The notes: generated from the letters alone by a model not told the origin. DNA of 64,000 nt from Streptococcus chenjunshii (GCF_003086355.1 NZ_CP031733.1:682001-746000), one strand, 5' to 3'; shown: positions 20,941 through 31,233, counted from the stretch's first letter. Made by a program: numbers and translations.

Positions 20941-23196
20941 TTATTCAGCAGAAACTGCTTCAGCTGGGGTCTCTACTTTTTTAGCAGATTTAATCACAAT
21001 TTTTCCATTGCTGGACATGACTGCCTTAAGATTTTTTTCGTTTGGATTTTCCAGATAATAATCGGTAATCGCATCTTCAATATTTTCCTGAATGGTACGC
21101 CGCAGCGGACGGGCTCCCATTTTTGGATCATAGCCCAGATCAACGAGTTTCTCTTTTACTTTATCTGTGACATCGAGATGAATGCCGCTGTGGCTGAGCC
21201 GGGCATTGACATCATCGAGCATCAAATCAACGATGTGCAGCAAGTTGTCCTTATCCAGTGCTCTGAATTCAATGATTCCGTCAAAACGGTTCATAAATTC
21301 AGGACTAAAGAAGTTACTGAGCTCGCCCAAAACAGAATTAGTCCGCCCTTCACGGGCTGCGCCAAAGCCGACACTGGCTTCAGCATGACCTGTACCTGCA
21401 TTTGAAGTCATGATAATAATAGTATCTTTGAAGCTGACTGTTCGCCCTTGGCCGTCTGTCAGACGTCCGTCGTCAAGTACTTGCAAGAACATGTGCATAA
21501 CATCCGGATGAGCTTTTTCCACTTCGTCAAGCAAAATCAGTGAATAAGGATTCCTGCGCACTTGTTCCGTCAGCTGACCGGCTTCTTCGTAGCCGACATA
21601 GCCCGGAGGCGCTCCTACCAGCTTAGCTACAGAATGCTTTTCCATGTATTCCGACATATCGAAGCGGATCATGCTGTCCGCCGACCCAAACAATTCGATA
21701 GCCAGCTGTTTGGACAACTCAGTTTTCCCAACACCGGTAGGGCCGACAAAAAGGAAGGAGCCGATAGGGCGGTTAGGTGTCCCTAAACCGACACGGTTAC
21801 GGCGGATAGCCTTAGCAATTCTGTCAACGGCATCGTCTTGGCCGATAACATGCGCTTTTAGGTCATCAGCCAAGCTGATAAGCTGTGACTGTTCTTTTTC
21901 TTTCAAATCTCCAACCGGAATATTTGTTTTTTGTTCTACAATGCCTTCAATCGTTTTTTCCGTAATAACAGGGACATCTTGTTCATCAACCTTTTGTTTC
22001 TGCATTTCCTTATATTTAGCAATTTGATCGCGGAAATAAGCAGCCCGCTCGTAATCTTCATCACGGGTAGCTTGAGCCTTAAGGTTTTCGGCTTCAGTCA
22101 GCCGCTGGTCAATTTCCTTAGGATCAACAAAATTTAAGGTCAGATTCATCTTAGAGCCGGATTCGTCTAAAAGATCGATGGCCTTGTCCGGCAGGAAACG
22201 GTCCTGAATATAGCGGTTAGAGAGAAGAGCAGCAGCTTCAATGGCATCATCACTATATTTGACATGATGATAATCTTCGTATTTCTTTTGAATACCTTTA
22301 AGAATAGTGATCGTTTCTTCAACAGAAGGTTCATCTACTTTAACCGGCTGCATCCGACGTTCCAGCGCAGCATCTTTTTCAATAATCCGGTATTCATTGA
22401 GCGTAGTTGCTCCAACTAACTGCAGTTCTCCGCGGGCCAGAACTGGTTTAAGGATGTTGCCGGCATCCATATTGCCGTCACCGGCAGAACCTGCCCCGAC
22501 AATTTCGTGAATTTCATCAATAAAAAGAATAACATCCTGCCGCTTACGAATTTCTTCCATAAGCTTTTGCATGCGTTCTTCAAATTGACCGCGGATGCCG
22601 GTTCCTTGCACCAAACTGACTACATCAAGGCGGATAACCTGTTTGTTTTTCAGCTTTTGCGGAACATTTCCGTCAACAATCTTTTGGGCTAAACCTTCAA
22701 CGACAGCTGTTTTACCAACACCAGGCTCACCAATTAAAACAGGATTATTTTTGGTCCTGCGGTTAAGAATTTCAATCACTCGAACAATTTCTTCATCCCG
22801 GCCGATAACAGGATCAATGTCTCCTCGGCGGGCAATTTCGGTAACATTAATTCCAAATTCTTCCAGTAAGCCGTTTGGCTGCTGAGGTCCGTTCGGACGG
22901 CCGTTATTGCCGCCTCCGCCCCGTCCGCCTCCGGCCTGTGTAGGAGGGGTGTTAGGGAGCTGACCGTTAAAGGCGCGGAAATTATTCAAATCACCGAAGA
23001 AATCATCAAAGAAAGGGTTAGCAGAATTGCTTTGGTCATGCGAATCTTTGTTAAGACCGCCTAAAATAGTATTGTTAGGGTCAGTTTTCATGATTTGGTA
23101 GCAGTTCTGACAAAGATCAACCTGTCTTTGCTTACCATTAACATTTGTATATAAGTGGATTGTTGCTTCATTTAAATTACAATTTTGACAGAGCAT
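20941..23196 (-). CDS. clpE: ATP-dependent protease ATPase subunit ClpE
   Basis: A 751-residue HSP100 unfoldase that feeds ClpP. The N-terminal zinc finger (Cys3, Cys6, Cys29, Cys32) is the ClpE hallmark. A Gly/Asn/Pro-rich linker follows, then AAA domain 1 (GEPGVGKT), a UVR motif ([17 protein letters not shown]), and AAA domain 2 (GPTGVGKT). The ATG at 23196 has GGGAGG seven bases upstream; upstream in-frame codons lack a site. A CtsR operator covers the transcription start region, so heat or misfolded protein should induce it. Confidence 0.97.
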   Translation of the reverse strand: MLCQNCNLNEATIHLYTNVNGKQRQVDLCQNCYQIMKTDPNNTILGGLNKDSHDQSNSANPFFDDFFGDLNNFRAFNGQLPNTPPTQAGGGRGGGGNNGRPNGPQQPNGLLEEFGINVTEIARRGDIDPVIGRDEEIVRVIEILNRRTKNNPVLIGEPGVGKTAVVEGLAQKIVDGNVPQKLKNKQVIRLDVVSLVQGTGIRGQFEERMQKLMEEIRKRQDVILFIDEIHEIVGAGSAGDGNMDAGNILKPVLARGELQLVGATTLNEYRIIEKDAALERRMQPVKVDEPSVEETITILKGIQKKYEDYHHVKYSDDAIEAAALLSNRYIQDRFLPDKAIDLLDESGSKMNLTLNFVDPKEIDQRLTEAENLKAQATRDEDYERAAYFRDQIAKYKEMQKQKVDEQDVPVITEKTIEGIVEQKTNIPVGDLKEKEQSQLISLADDLKAHVIGQDDAVDRIAKAIRRNRVGLGTPNRPIGSFLFVGPTGVGKTELSKQLAIELFGSADSMIRFDMSEYMEKHSVAKLVGAPPGYVGYEEAGQLTEQVRRNPYSLILLDEVEKAHPDVMHMFLQVLDDGRLTDGQGRTVSFKDTIIIMTSNAGTGHAEASVGFGAAREGRTNSVLGELSNFFSPEFMNRFDGIIEFRALDKDNLLHIVDLMLDDVNARLSHSGIHLDVTDKVKEKLVDLGYDPKMGARPLRRTIQENIEDAITDYYLENPNEKNLKAVMSSNGKIVIKSAKKVETPAEAVSAE

Positions 23197-23238
23197 AAGA
23201 TAACCTCCCTTGTCATTTTCAATCAGTTCCGGCCATTT

Positions 23239-23255
23239 AGTCAAAGATGGTCAAA
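23239..23255. promoter_or_regulatory. CtsR operator of clpE
   Basis: AGTCAAA-GAT-GGTCAAA matches the CtsR heptad direct repeat with 3-base spacing. It lies just downstream of the clpE -10, where bound repressor would block transcription start. Confidence 0.88.
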
Positions 23256-23267
23256 CTTTATACTCAT

Positions 23268-23295
23268 ATTATAACACCCCAAAACAAGAATTCAA
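23268..23295 (-). promoter_or_regulatory. Promoter of clpE
   Basis: Read on the minus strand, TTGAAT (23290-23295) and TATAAT (23268-23273) are 16 bases apart. The CtsR operator begins 12 bases downstream. Confidence 0.78.
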
Positions 23296-23360
23296 GTAAA
23301 AAGTTTGCAAATTTAGCACTTTCTTCATGAGAGTGATAAAAAATTTTTCCAAGAACTGAC

Positions 23361-23389
23361 TTGCCAAAAAATGAATAATAATGTAGAAT
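23361..23389 (+). promoter_or_regulatory. Promoter of the ornithine carbamoyltransferase gene
   Basis: TTGCCA (23361-23366) and TAGAAT (23384-23389) are 17 bases apart, 29 bases before the ATG. Confidence 0.7.
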
Positions 23390-23418
23390 AATCTGTATAA
23401 AAATACAGGAGATTGATT

Positions 23419-24399
23419 ATGAAAACACCGATATCTTTTTTAAAAGAAATAGATTTTAGCAAAGAAGAGCTGATGGAATTGATTGATTTGAGCCTCCGTT
23501 TTAAGGAGCTTAAGAAAAAAAGAATTCCTCATAAATATTTAGAAGGCCTTAACATTGCTTTAATTTTTGAAAAAACGAGCACCCGGACACGTTCGGCTTT
23601 TACTGTTGCCGGTCAGGACTTGGGAATGAATGTTACCTACCTTGGTGCAGATGAAATCCAACTAGGACGCAAAGAATCTGTTGCCGATACAGCTAAGGTT
23701 CTGGGATCCATGTTTGATGGTATCGAGTACCGCGGTTTTAAACAGGAGGATGCGGAAACTTTGGCCCGTTATTCTGGAGTCCCTGTTTGGAACGGTCTGA
23801 CTGATACATGGCATCCGACACAGATGATTGCTGATTTTATGACTTTAAAAGAAATCTTTGGTTCTTTAGATGGTCTGCATATCGCTTATGTAGGTGATGG
23901 CCGCAACAATGTGGCACACTCGCTTTTAGTCACAGCAGCTATTTTAGGAGTCAATATTACGATTATTGCACCTGCTTTACTGCAGCCGGAAGAAGATATT
24001 GTGACTCTCGCCAAAGAACATGACAATGGAGCTGTTATTGAGATTACAGACCGGATTGAAGCAGTTAAGGGGGCTGATATGCTTTATACGGATGTCTGGC
24101 TGTCTATGGGGGAAACTGTCGATTTTAAAGAACGGATTGACCTGCTGCTGCCTTATCAAATTAATGCAGAACTCCTTGCTAAAACTGGAAAAGCTGATAC
24201 TGTTGTGATGCACTGCCTGCCGGCTTTTCATGACTGTAAGACAGAGATTGGCCTCAATATTTATGAAAAATACGGTCTTGCTGAACTCGAAATAACCGAT
24301 GATATCTTTCAAAAACACAGTTCGCTTATCTTTCAGGAAGCTGAAAACCGGCTGCATTCTATCAAAGCCATTATGTATTATTCCTTAAAAGAACTATAA
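23419..24399 (+). CDS. argF: Ornithine carbamoyltransferase
   Basis: A 326-residue enzyme joining carbamoyl phosphate and ornithine to citrulline, or the reverse in arginine catabolism. Carbamoyl phosphate motif STRTR is at 54-58, HPTQ at 132-135 and the ornithine-specific HCLPAFHD near 267. The ATG at 23419 follows AGGAG by seven bases. The gene stands alone, without argGH or arcAC beside it, so anabolic versus catabolic use cannot be settled from context; the symbol argF is the conventional choice. Confidence 0.9.
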   Translation: MKTPISFLKEIDFSKEELMELIDLSLRFKELKKKRIPHKYLEGLNIALIFEKTSTRTRSAFTVAGQDLGMNVTYLGADEIQLGRKESVADTAKVLGSMFDGIEYRGFKQEDAETLARYSGVPVWNGLTDTWHPTQMIADFMTLKEIFGSLDGLHIAYVGDGRNNVAHSLLVTAAILGVNITIIAPALLQPEEDIVTLAKEHDNGAVIEITDRIEAVKGADMLYTDVWLSMGETVDFKERIDLLLPYQINAELLAKTGKADTVVMHCLPAFHDCKTEIGLNIYEKYGLAELEITDDIFQKHSSLIFQEAENRLHSIKAIMYYSLKEL

Positions 24400-24415
24400 A
24401 AGACAGTATCTTTTC

Positions 24416-24445
24416 TTGTGAGTTTAGACTCATTTATGTTAAAAT
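24416..24445 (+). promoter_or_regulatory. Promoter of the DUF1797 gene
   Basis: TTGTGA (24416-24421) and TAAAAT (24440-24445) are 18 bases apart, with a TG of an extended -10 at 24437-24438. Confidence 0.6.
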
Positions 24446-24478
24446 AAGAAAGGATAATAAACTTATAGGAGAATATTC

Positions 24479-24709
24479 ATGGAGTCACACTTAGTGAGAA
24501 TTATCAATCGCCTTGAATTAATGGCGACTGACGGAGCCAATCTTAAACGCAATTTTGAACGCGACGGTGTTGTAGTGGCAGAGGTATCTTTCAGCAATGA
24601 GCCAGAAACAGGCCCGGTCTTTACCCTGCGTGATGTTGCAGCGCATGAGACTTACTCATTTGACAGTATTGATCTTATTGCAATGGAAATTTATGATTTG
24701 TTATATTAA
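24479..24709 (+). CDS. DUF1797 (YkuJ-like) family protein
   Basis: A 76-residue small soluble protein that resembles the Firmicute DUF1797/YkuJ family: a helix (RIINRLELMA), then beta strands, ending in YSFDSIDLIAMEIYDLLY. Function is unknown. TAGGAG lies before the ATG. It appears to be a single-gene transcript, with its own promoter and terminator. Confidence 0.85.
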   Translation: MESHLVRIINRLELMATDGANLKRNFERDGVVVAEVSFSNEPETGPVFTLRDVAAHETYSFDSIDLIAMEIYDLLY

Positions 24710-24718
24710 CCTGTGATT

Positions 24719-24756
24719 GAGGGGCTAGGAGTTGTTACTCCTAACCCTGTTTTTTA
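24719..24756 (+). terminator. Terminator after the DUF1797 gene
   Basis: GGGGCTAGGAG pairs with CTCCTAACCC, followed by GTTTTTTA. Confidence 0.8.
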
Positions 24757-24866
24757 TAAACAGACTTTACAGTACAGCAGCTGATGCAGCCTATATCGCT
24801 CTTTTAGAAGGGCTGTTGTTCTGCTTTTAAGATACTGTGATCCTTATCTTAAAATCGGTCAATGGA

Positions 24867-24895
24867 TTGTATGTTTATTCAATTAATGTTATAAT
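24867..24895 (+). promoter_or_regulatory. Promoter of the amino-acid ABC transporter
   Basis: TTGTAT (24867-24872) and TATAAT (24890-24895) are 17 bases apart, with an extended -10 TG at 24887-24888. Confidence 0.78.
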
Positions 24896-24925
24896 AAAAC
24901 AGATTATAGTATAGAGGAGAAAATA

Positions 24926-25606
24926 ATGAACCTTTCATTCTTGCCGACCTACTGGGCCTATTTTAATTACGGTGTTTTAGTCACTATTATGATTTCAGCC
25001 TGTGTGGTTTTTTTCGGTACAATTATCGGTATTTTAGTTTCCTTAATTAAGCGGACTAATATCAAACTATTTGATTGGCTGGTCAGTCTTTATGTTTGGG
25101 TTTTTCGCGGGACGCCGATGGTTGTTCAAATTATGATTGCTTTTGCTTGGATGCATTTTACGCATGTCCCGACTATTGGTTTTGGCGTGCTCGATCTCGA
25201 TTTTTCCCGCCTGCTTCCGGGGATTATTATCCTTTCTCTTAACAGCGGAGCTTACATTTCTGAAATTGTCCGTGCCGGCATTGAAGCCGTGCCTAAAGGT
25301 CAGCTCGAAGCCGCTTATTCTTTGGGAATCCGTCCGGTTAACGCTATGCGCTATGTCATCCTGCCGCAGGCCTTTAAAAATATTCTTCCGGCCTTAGGTA
25401 ATGAATTCATTACTATTATTAAAGATAGTTCGCTTTTGCAGACCATTGGTGTTATGGAACTGTGGAACGGGGCTCAGTCTGTTGTGACGGCAACGTATAT
25501 GCCTGTCAGCCCGCTCTTGTTTGCTGCCTTTTATTATTTGATGGTAACAACCGTTATGTCGGCTTTGGTAAAAAGACTTGAAAACCGAATGGGACAAGGG
25601 AGGTAA
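24926..25606 (+). CDS. Polar amino-acid ABC transporter permease
   Basis: A 226-residue inner-membrane permease of the HisM/GlnP class, with about five hydrophobic segments and the EAA loop (EAAYSLGIRPVNAMRYVILPQAF, residues of about 131-153) that docks the ATPase. It is followed after 6 bases by the ATPase gene. No substrate-binding protein is encoded beside them, so the substrate cannot be named and the binding protein must come from elsewhere. Confidence 0.92.
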   Translation: MNLSFLPTYWAYFNYGVLVTIMISACVVFFGTIIGILVSLIKRTNIKLFDWLVSLYVWVFRGTPMVVQIMIAFAWMHFTHVPTIGFGVLDLDFSRLLPGIIILSLNSGAYISEIVRAGIEAVPKGQLEAAYSLGIRPVNAMRYVILPQAFKNILPALGNEFITIIKDSSLLQTIGVMELWNGAQSVVTATYMPVSPLLFAAFYYLMVTTVMSALVKRLENRMGQGR

Positions 25607-25612
25607 AAACTG

Positions 25613-26347
25613 ATGACAGAGACACTTATTTCAATTAAAGATCTTCATAAATATTTTGGCAAAAATGAAGTTTTAAAAGGCATCAGTCTGGATATTAAAC
25701 AGGGAGAGGTTGTTGTCATTATCGGTCCATCAGGATCAGGAAAGTCAACTTTTCTGCGCACCATGAATCTTCTTGAAATGCCTACCAAGGGTACTATCAC
25801 TTTTGAAGGCGTGGATATTACTGACAAAAGCAATGATATCTTTAAAATGCGGGAAAAAATGGGAATGGTTTTTCAGCAGTTTAATCTTTTTCCAAATATG
25901 ACAGTGCTTGAGAATATTACGCTTTCTCCTATTAAAACCAAGAGAATAGCTGGCGAAGAGGCAAGGGAAAAAGCTTATGATCTGCTGGCAAGAGTTGGTT
26001 TACAAGATAAGGCACAAGCCTACCCGGCCAGTCTGTCCGGCGGCCAGCAGCAACGTATTGCCATAGCCAGGAGCTTAGCCATGGATCCGGATGTTCTCCT
26101 TTTTGATGAACCAACATCGGCTCTTGATCCAGAAATGGTTGGAGAGGTGCTGACTGTCATGCAGGATTTAGCAAAATCCGGTATGACTATGGCCATTGTT
26201 ACGCACGAGATGGGCTTTGCCAGAGAGGTAGCCGATCGTGTTATCTTTATGGATGACGGCGTTATTGTTGAAGAAGGTAAGCCGGAAGCCATTTTTGAAG
26301 CAGCTCAGGAAGAGCGCACCCAAGACTTTTTAAGCAAGGTTTTATGA
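25613..26347 (+). CDS. Polar amino-acid ABC transporter ATP-binding protein
   Basis: A 244-residue GlnQ-class ATPase: Walker [10 protein letters not shown] (39-47), Q-loop [11 protein letters not shown], signature [16 protein letters not shown], Walker [14 protein letters not shown] and the H-loop [17 protein letters not shown] ribosome site precedes the ATG. It forms a two-gene operon with the permease and ends at a terminator. Confidence 0.95.
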   Translation: MTETLISIKDLHKYFGKNEVLKGISLDIKQGEVVVIIGPSGSGKSTFLRTMNLLEMPTKGTITFEGVDITDKSNDIFKMREKMGMVFQQFNLFPNMTVLENITLSPIKTKRIAGEEAREKAYDLLARVGLQDKAQAYPASLSGGQQQRIAIARSLAMDPDVLLFDEPTSALDPEMVGEVLTVMQDLAKSGMTMAIVTHEMGFAREVADRVIFMDDGVIVEEGKPEAIFEAAQEERTQDFLSKVL

Positions 26348-26361
26348 TTGATACTAAAAAG

Positions 26362-26389
26362 AAACGCCTGATTTTCGGCGTTTTTTTGC
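26362..26389 (+). terminator. Terminator after the ABC transporter
   Basis: AAACGCC and GGCGTTT form a stem with an 8-base loop, followed by a run of seven T. Confidence 0.85.
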
Positions 26390-26398
26390 TTTAAAATG

Positions 26399-26407
26399 TG
26401 TTACAAT
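26399..26407 (+). promoter_or_regulatory. Possible extended -10 promoter of feoAB
   Basis: TGTTACAAT fits TGN-TANNNT and is the only promoter-like site before feoA. It lies upstream of repeat copy 6, which would therefore form most of the feo leader RNA. Confidence 0.45.
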
Positions 26408-26419
26408 AGAAGTATATTT

Positions 26420-26582
26420 TGCAGCCGCCTGAGGGCGGGACAGAACCTTTCATTCAAAAGCGTTCCCCCTGTTCCCTCTTTCTAAGTTCGTGCTGCCACA
26501 GGCTAGGTCCGCGAAATCGAAAAGATTTCGGACTTACCGCCTATTTTCTCTTTGCGTTCTTAACGGGCTTTGTATCTTGGTG
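26420..26582 (-). repeat. Interspersed GATACAAAGGCC element, copy 6 (truncated)
   Basis: The conserved end lies at the right (TTAACGGGCTTTGTATCTTGG, reverse orientation). The hairpin GAAATC/GATTTC is at about 26513-26530. The far end (CTGAACACGGCCTAAACGC) is missing and replaced by unrelated sequence. The copy ends 14 bases before the feoA start codon. Confidence 0.75.
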
Positions 26583-26595
26583 TGAGGTGGAAGTG

Positions 26596-27072
26596 GTGAT
26601 TTTACAGGATGGTGCTGTTAGGGTGCCTTATCAAATTGTTAGTATTGATCTGCCTGAAGACAGTATCAGGCATCTGTCCAATCTGGGGCTGAAAGTGGGA
26701 AGCAGGCTGGAATTGATTTCCAAAACAAAGGCGAGTGCGATTTTGATGTTAAAGTCCAGTCGGCTTGCTTTTGATGCCTCTATTTTAAGTAAGATTACGG
26801 TATCCGAAATAAGGGATGAAATGCCCAGCCTGCCTTTATCGCAGCTGAGGCCGGGAGAATTTGCCTATATTTCTGGTATTCATGCTGTTGGTGAAGCGAA
26901 GCGCCGGCTGATGGACATGGGCTTGACCCGCAGGACAAAAATTTTCCTAAGAAAACGGGCTCCGCTTGGAGACCCGCTTGAACTTAGGCTGCGGGGATAT
27001 GAACTGACACTGAGAAAATCAGAAGCGCAGATGATCAGTGTAGTCAGAATCAATGAAAAGGAGGCAAGATGA
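26596..27072 (+). CDS. feoA: Tandem FeoA-domain protein of the ferrous iron system
   Basis: The 158-residue product has two SH3-like FeoA domains (about 1-76 and 78-155; the second has PGEFAYISGIHAVGEAKRRLMDMGL). FeoA is a small cytoplasmic partner of FeoB. I choose GTG 26596, which has GAGGTGG about 6 bases upstream. A longer open frame reaching back to 26419 runs through the repeat element and would add about 59 spurious residues. The stop overlaps the feoB start (ATGA). Confidence 0.88.
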   Translation: MILQDGAVRVPYQIVSIDLPEDSIRHLSNLGLKVGSRLELISKTKASAILMLKSSRLAFDASILSKITVSEIRDEMPSLPLSQLRPGEFAYISGIHAVGEAKRRLMDMGLTRRTKIFLRKRAPLGDPLELRLRGYELTLRKSEAQMISVVRINEKEAR

Positions 27073-29219
27073 CCGAAATAGCATTAATTGGCAATCCTAA
27101 CAGCGGAAAAACCAGTCTTTTTAATTTGCTGACTGGCACCAATCAGCGTGTCGGCAATTGGCCCGGAGTTACTGTCGAGCGCAAGAGCGGCAGAGTTAAA
27201 CAGGATAAACAGGTGCTGATGCAGGATTTGCCAGGAATTTATTCCATGTCGCCCTACAGTCCTGAAGAAAAAGTGGCTAGAGATTATTTACTGAGCAATC
27301 GGGCGGACAGTATTTTAAATGTTGTTGATGCGACTAATCTGGAAAGGAATCTTTACCTGACAACACAGCTGATTGAAACCGGTATACCGGTTACTATTGC
27401 GCTCAATATGAGCGATGTGCTTAGGCAGCAGAAGAAAGCTATTAATTTAGAAAAACTTTCCTATCAGATGGGAGTACCGGTTATCGCAACCAGTGCTTTA
27501 AAAAATACAGGAGTAACAAAAGCTTTAAATAAAGCCTGTCAGACGACCAAGGCAAGCGTTGACAGTATTCAGTACCCGACTTACGATAGTAAATTTGAAG
27601 CGGCTTTAGCTCAGATTATCGAAGTTCTGGGACAGACAGTGCCGGAAGCCTCTCAGCGTTTCTATGCTATTAAACTTTTTGAACGGGATCAGCTGGCAGC
27701 GGCAGATTTAGATTTGTCGGCTTTTCAGAAAAGTGAAATTGCAGATATTATCAAGATAACAGAAGATATTTTTGCAGAAGATTCCGAAACGATTGTTATC
27801 AATGAACGTTATGCCTTTATTGAACGTGTCAGTAAAATGGCTCAAAGTCAGGACAGCAATTTTAAAATGACTTTATCTGATAAAATAGATCAGCTAGTGA
27901 CAAACCGCTTTCTTGCTTTACCTATTTTTGCTTTCGCTATGTTTATTGTCTACTATTTATCTATACAGACGGTAGGAACAATAGGTACGGACTGGGTGAA
28001 TGACAGTTTGTTTGGGGAATACATTCCTGCTGCTGCCGAAAGTTTCCTGACTTACCTGCATGTGGAAGCCTGGCTGACAGAATTGATAATTGACGGTATC
28101 ATTGCCGGTGTTGGGACAGTACTCGGCTTTTTGCCGCAAATTTTTGTCTTGTTTATTTGTCTTGGTATCTTAGAAGATATTGGTTATATGAGCCGAATTG
28201 CCTTTGTTATGGATCGTATTTTCAGGCGTTTTGGGCTCTCGGGCAAATCTTTCATTCCCATGCTGATTGCGACCGGCTGCGGCGTTCCGGGAATTATGGC
28301 CAGCCGGACAATTGAAAATGAGCGGGACCGCCGGATTACAATCATGACTGCAACTTTTATGCCTTGTTCTGCTAAATTATCAATTATTGCTTTAATCGCT
28401 GGGGCTTTTTTTCCTAACAATCCTTGGATTGCACCGAGTGCTTATTTTTTAGGATTTGCTGCGATCATCCTTTCAGGTATTGCGCTTAAGAAAACACGTC
28501 TTTTAGGCGGTTACACCAGTCCTTTTATCATGGAGCTCCCTGCCTATCATTTGCCTAAACTTACAGCTGTTTTTCGCTACGCTTTTGGGAAAGCACTGAG
28601 TTTTATGAAACGTGCAGGAACCATTATTTTCACATTAACCGTTCTCATTTGGTTCACCAGTTCTTATGATTTTACTTTGCAGGCAGTTGCTGCCGAACAA
28701 AGTATCTTAGCCAGTCTTGGTCATGCGCTGTCTTGGCTTTTTGCCCCGCTTGGCTTTGGGAACTGGAAGGCAGCCGTTGCCGCTTTTACGGGTCTGGCGG
28801 CAAAAGAAACAGTTGTTGCGACTTTCGGCGTACTGTATAACAATCCTGAAGCGGGTGAAACCAGCCGTCAGCTTTGGCACAGCCTGCAAGGTGATTACAC
28901 GGCTTTGGCTGCTTACTCTTTCTTGGTTTTTAATCTGCTTTGTGCGCCTTGTTTTGCTGCTATAGGGGCGATTAAACGTGAAATGGGAGATTTGAAATGG
29001 ACGCTGGCAGCGATTGGCTTTCAGACGGGCTTAGCTTATGTTGTCAGCTTGATTATTTATCAGTTTGGTTTACTTGTTTTCTACGGTCAGCCTCTGTCGT
29101 TTTGGACTTATGCAGCCTTTACTTTATTCTGCCTGCTGCTGTATTTTATCAGCAGAAAACCGCGTCAGTTCAAAGGAAAAGTGATTAGCATAGATAATTT
29201 AGGGCTTGTACAGGAATAA
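27069..29219 (+). CDS. feoB: Ferrous iron transporter FeoB
   Basis: A 716-residue membrane protein importing Fe(II). The N-terminal G domain has GNPNSGKT (8-15), DLPGIYS and NMSD. A helical GDI-like region follows, then the transmembrane part with two Gate motifs, one including SFIPMLIATGCGVPGIMA. It overlaps feoA by four bases and is followed by the small FeoB-associated gene. Length is within the family range. Confidence 0.97.
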   Translation: MTEIALIGNPNSGKTSLFNLLTGTNQRVGNWPGVTVERKSGRVKQDKQVLMQDLPGIYSMSPYSPEEKVARDYLLSNRADSILNVVDATNLERNLYLTTQLIETGIPVTIALNMSDVLRQQKKAINLEKLSYQMGVPVIATSALKNTGVTKALNKACQTTKASVDSIQYPTYDSKFEAALAQIIEVLGQTVPEASQRFYAIKLFERDQLAAADLDLSAFQKSEIADIIKITEDIFAEDSETIVINERYAFIERVSKMAQSQDSNFKMTLSDKIDQLVTNRFLALPIFAFAMFIVYYLSIQTVGTIGTDWVNDSLFGEYIPAAAESFLTYLHVEAWLTELIIDGIIAGVGTVLGFLPQIFVLFICLGILEDIGYMSRIAFVMDRIFRRFGLSGKSFIPMLIATGCGVPGIMASRTIENERDRRITIMTATFMPCSAKLSIIALIAGAFFPNNPWIAPSAYFLGFAAIILSGIALKKTRLLGGYTSPFIMELPAYHLPKLTAVFRYAFGKALSFMKRAGTIIFTLTVLIWFTSSYDFTLQAVAAEQSILASLGHALSWLFAPLGFGNWKAAVAAFTGLAAKETVVATFGVLYNNPEAGETSRQLWHSLQGDYTALAAYSFLVFNLLCAPCFAAIGAIKREMGDLKWTLAAIGFQTGLAYVVSLIIYQFGLLVFYGQPLSFWTYAAFTLFCLLLYFISRKPRQFKGKVISIDNLGLVQE

Positions 29220-29237
29220 AGTTAGAAAGGAAACATG

Positions 29238-29399
29238 ATGTCAACCTTGATTATTGGCAGCCTGATTATTTGGGCAGTGTTCATGAGTTTGCGCTATTAT
29301 ATCAAGCAGAGAGGTTCCTGCGGAGACTGCGGCTGTTCCTGCCCAGTGAAAGATGAAATGCAGAAAGCAGCCAGACAGAGATTAAAAGAAACTCGCTGA
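29238..29399 (+). CDS. FeoB-associated Cys-rich membrane protein
   Basis: A 53-residue protein with one N-terminal membrane helix (STLIIGSLIIWAVFMSL) and a Cys cluster (SCGDCGCSCPVK). This fits the small FeoB-associated Cys-rich family found next to Firmicute feoB genes. The role is unproven. AAAGGA lies before two adjacent ATG codons (29235, 29238); the second has better spacing. It is 18 bases after feoB and surely in the same transcript. Confidence 0.85.
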   Translation: MSTLIIGSLIIWAVFMSLRYYIKQRGSCGDCGCSCPVKDEMQKAARQRLKETR

Positions 29400-29422
29400 A
29401 TTTAAACTGAAGGGTTTCTTTT
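29384..29422 (+). terminator. Possible terminator of the feo operon
   Basis: AAAAGAAAC pairs with GTTTCTTTT across a loop that contains the stop codon of the small Cys-rich gene. Confidence 0.5.
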
Positions 29423-29465
29423 GAGCGACTTTTTAAAATTCAGCATTTTAAGCTCGCTGCTTTTT

Positions 29466-29474
29466 TGGTATAAT
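29466..29474 (+). promoter_or_regulatory. Extended -10 promoter of folD
   Basis: TGGTATAAT, 26 bases before the folD start. Confidence 0.7.
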
Positions 29475-29499
29475 AGAAAAAAATTAAAATGGAGACGAT

Positions 29500-30363
29500 A
29501 TGGCAGCAATTATTGATGGTAAAGCTTTGGCGCAGAAAATGCAAGGGGCTTTAACGGAAAAAGTCAAACAAATGAAAGAAAAATACGGTCTGGTTCCGGG
29601 ATTAGTGGTTATTTTGGTTGGCGATAATCCAGCCAGTCAGATTTATGTGCGCAATAAGGAGCAGGCTGCTCTTAAAGCCGGCTTTCGGAGTGAAACAGTG
29701 CGTTTATCCGAGTCGGTCAGCGAGGAAGAACTGATTGAGCTTATTGGCCAATATAACACTGATCCGGCTTTTCACGGGATTTTGGTCCAGCTTCCTCTGC
29801 CCCAGCACATTAATGATAAAAAAATTATTCTGGCGATTGATCCGAATAAAGATGTGGACGGTTTTCATCCGATGAATACCGGTCATTTATGGAGCGGCCG
29901 TCCCGGTATGGTTCCCTGCACGCCAGCGGGCATTATGGAGCTGCTGCATGAGTACGGCGTCAATTTAGAAGGAAAGCATGCTGTGATAGTCGGCCGTTCC
30001 AATATTGTCGGTAAGCCCATGGCACAGCTATTGTTGGATAAAAATGCCACAGTGACGCTGACCCATTCAAGAACCAGACAGCTTCCTGATATTACCAGAC
30101 AAGCAGATATTTTGATTGTTGCTATTGGTTCTGGGCATTTTGTAACCAAAGAGTTTATTAAAGAAGGGGCTGTGGTTATTGATGTCGGGATGAACCGCAG
30201 TGAAACCGGCAAACTTATTGGTGATGTTAAGTTTGAAGAAGCAGCAGAAGCGGCCAGTCTGATTACACCTGTTCCAGGCGGAGTCGGTCCAATGACCATC
30301 ACTATGCTGCTGGAACAGACCTATCAAGCGGCTCTCAGAAGTGTGATGGCAAATGATTATTAA
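29500..30363 (+). CDS. folD: Methylenetetrahydrofolate dehydrogenase/cyclohydrolase FolD
   Basis: A 287-residue bifunctional enzyme converting 5,10-methylene-THF to 10-formyl-THF with NADP. The substrate motif [17 protein letters not shown] has the catalytic Lys, PLPQH and KDVDGFHP follow, and the Rossmann part carries [18 protein letters not shown] and the closing [18 protein letters not shown] precedes the ATG. It overlaps the next gene by 11 bases. Confidence 0.97.
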   Translation: MAAIIDGKALAQKMQGALTEKVKQMKEKYGLVPGLVVILVGDNPASQIYVRNKEQAALKAGFRSETVRLSESVSEEELIELIGQYNTDPAFHGILVQLPLPQHINDKKIILAIDPNKDVDGFHPMNTGHLWSGRPGMVPCTPAGIMELLHEYGVNLEGKHAVIVGRSNIVGKPMAQLLLDKNATVTLTHSRTRQLPDITRQADILIVAIGSGHFVTKEFIKEGAVVIDVGMNRSETGKLIGDVKFEEAAEAASLITPVPGGVGPMTITMLLEQTYQAALRSVMANDY

Positions 30364-31201
30364 GGAAGATTTTGTCCGAAATGTGGTTCAGCCCCGCCCA
30401 CTTAAAAGCCATAAAGGGACTTTTGGCCGTGTTCTTTTAGTTGGCGGCTGCTCTCCCTACGGCGGTGCCATCATCATGGCGGCTGTCGCCTGTGTCAGCA
30501 GTGGCGCTGGTCTGGTTACTGTGGCAACAGATCAGAATAATATTTCAGCCCTGCACAGTCATCTCCCGGAGGCAATGGCCTTTGCTCTGACAGACAGAGA
30601 GCGGCTTGTGCAGGAGCTTTTGCGTGCCGATGTCGTTTTAATCGGTCCAGGACTGGGGGAAGAGTTTTTGGCTCAGCAAAGTTTTGAACTGGTTATGACA
30701 AAAGCTTTATCCCGGCAAACCTTGATTATTGACGGCTCAGCTCTCAACCTGCTGGCCCAAAAAAGGGATATGGATTTGCAGGCAAAAAAACTGATTCTGA
30801 CGCCGCATCAAAAAGAATGGGAACGTCTGTCCGGACTGACAATCAAGGAGCAGACACCGGAGCAGAATCAGGCCGCACTGGCAGATTTTCCTCCCCAAAC
30901 AGTGCTGGTGGCTAAGTCTCATCGAACGGTGATTTACGGACCGAATGGCCAGATAGGTGAGCTGACTGTCGGCGGGCCTTACCAGGCGACAGGCGGGATG
31001 GGAGACACTTTAGCAGGTATGATTGCAGGCTTTGCTGCTCAATTTTCTGTTTCATCTTTTACAGCTGCTGCAGCAGCTACCTATCTTCACTCAGCTATTG
31101 CAGATGAGCTCAGTCAGACAGCCTATGTAGTCCTGCCGACACGGATCAGCCAAGAGCTGCCTCAGGCTATGAAAAAACTGTCGGCAAAGGCAGGTAGCTA
31201 A
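30353..31201 (+). CDS. nnrD: ADP-dependent NAD(P)H-hydrate dehydratase
   Basis: A 282-residue ribokinase-like protein of the YjeF C-terminal (NnrD) family, which repairs damaged NAD(P)HX. It shows [15 protein letters not shown], then [18 protein letters not shown] and the nucleotide-binding [13 protein letters not shown]. The N-terminal epimerase domain found fused in some bacteria is absent. The start overlaps folD, so the two are translationally coupled. Confidence 0.9.
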   Translation: MIIKEDFVRNVVQPRPLKSHKGTFGRVLLVGGCSPYGGAIIMAAVACVSSGAGLVTVATDQNNISALHSHLPEAMAFALTDRERLVQELLRADVVLIGPGLGEEFLAQQSFELVMTKALSRQTLIIDGSALNLLAQKRDMDLQAKKLILTPHQKEWERLSGLTIKEQTPEQNQAALADFPPQTVLVAKSHRTVIYGPNGQIGELTVGGPYQATGGMGDTLAGMIAGFAAQFSVSSFTAAAAATYLHSAIADELSQTAYVVLPTRISQELPQAMKKLSAKAGS

Positions 31202-31233
31202 TGCCCCTCCCTTAAGCTCAAAAAGAGTGATTG

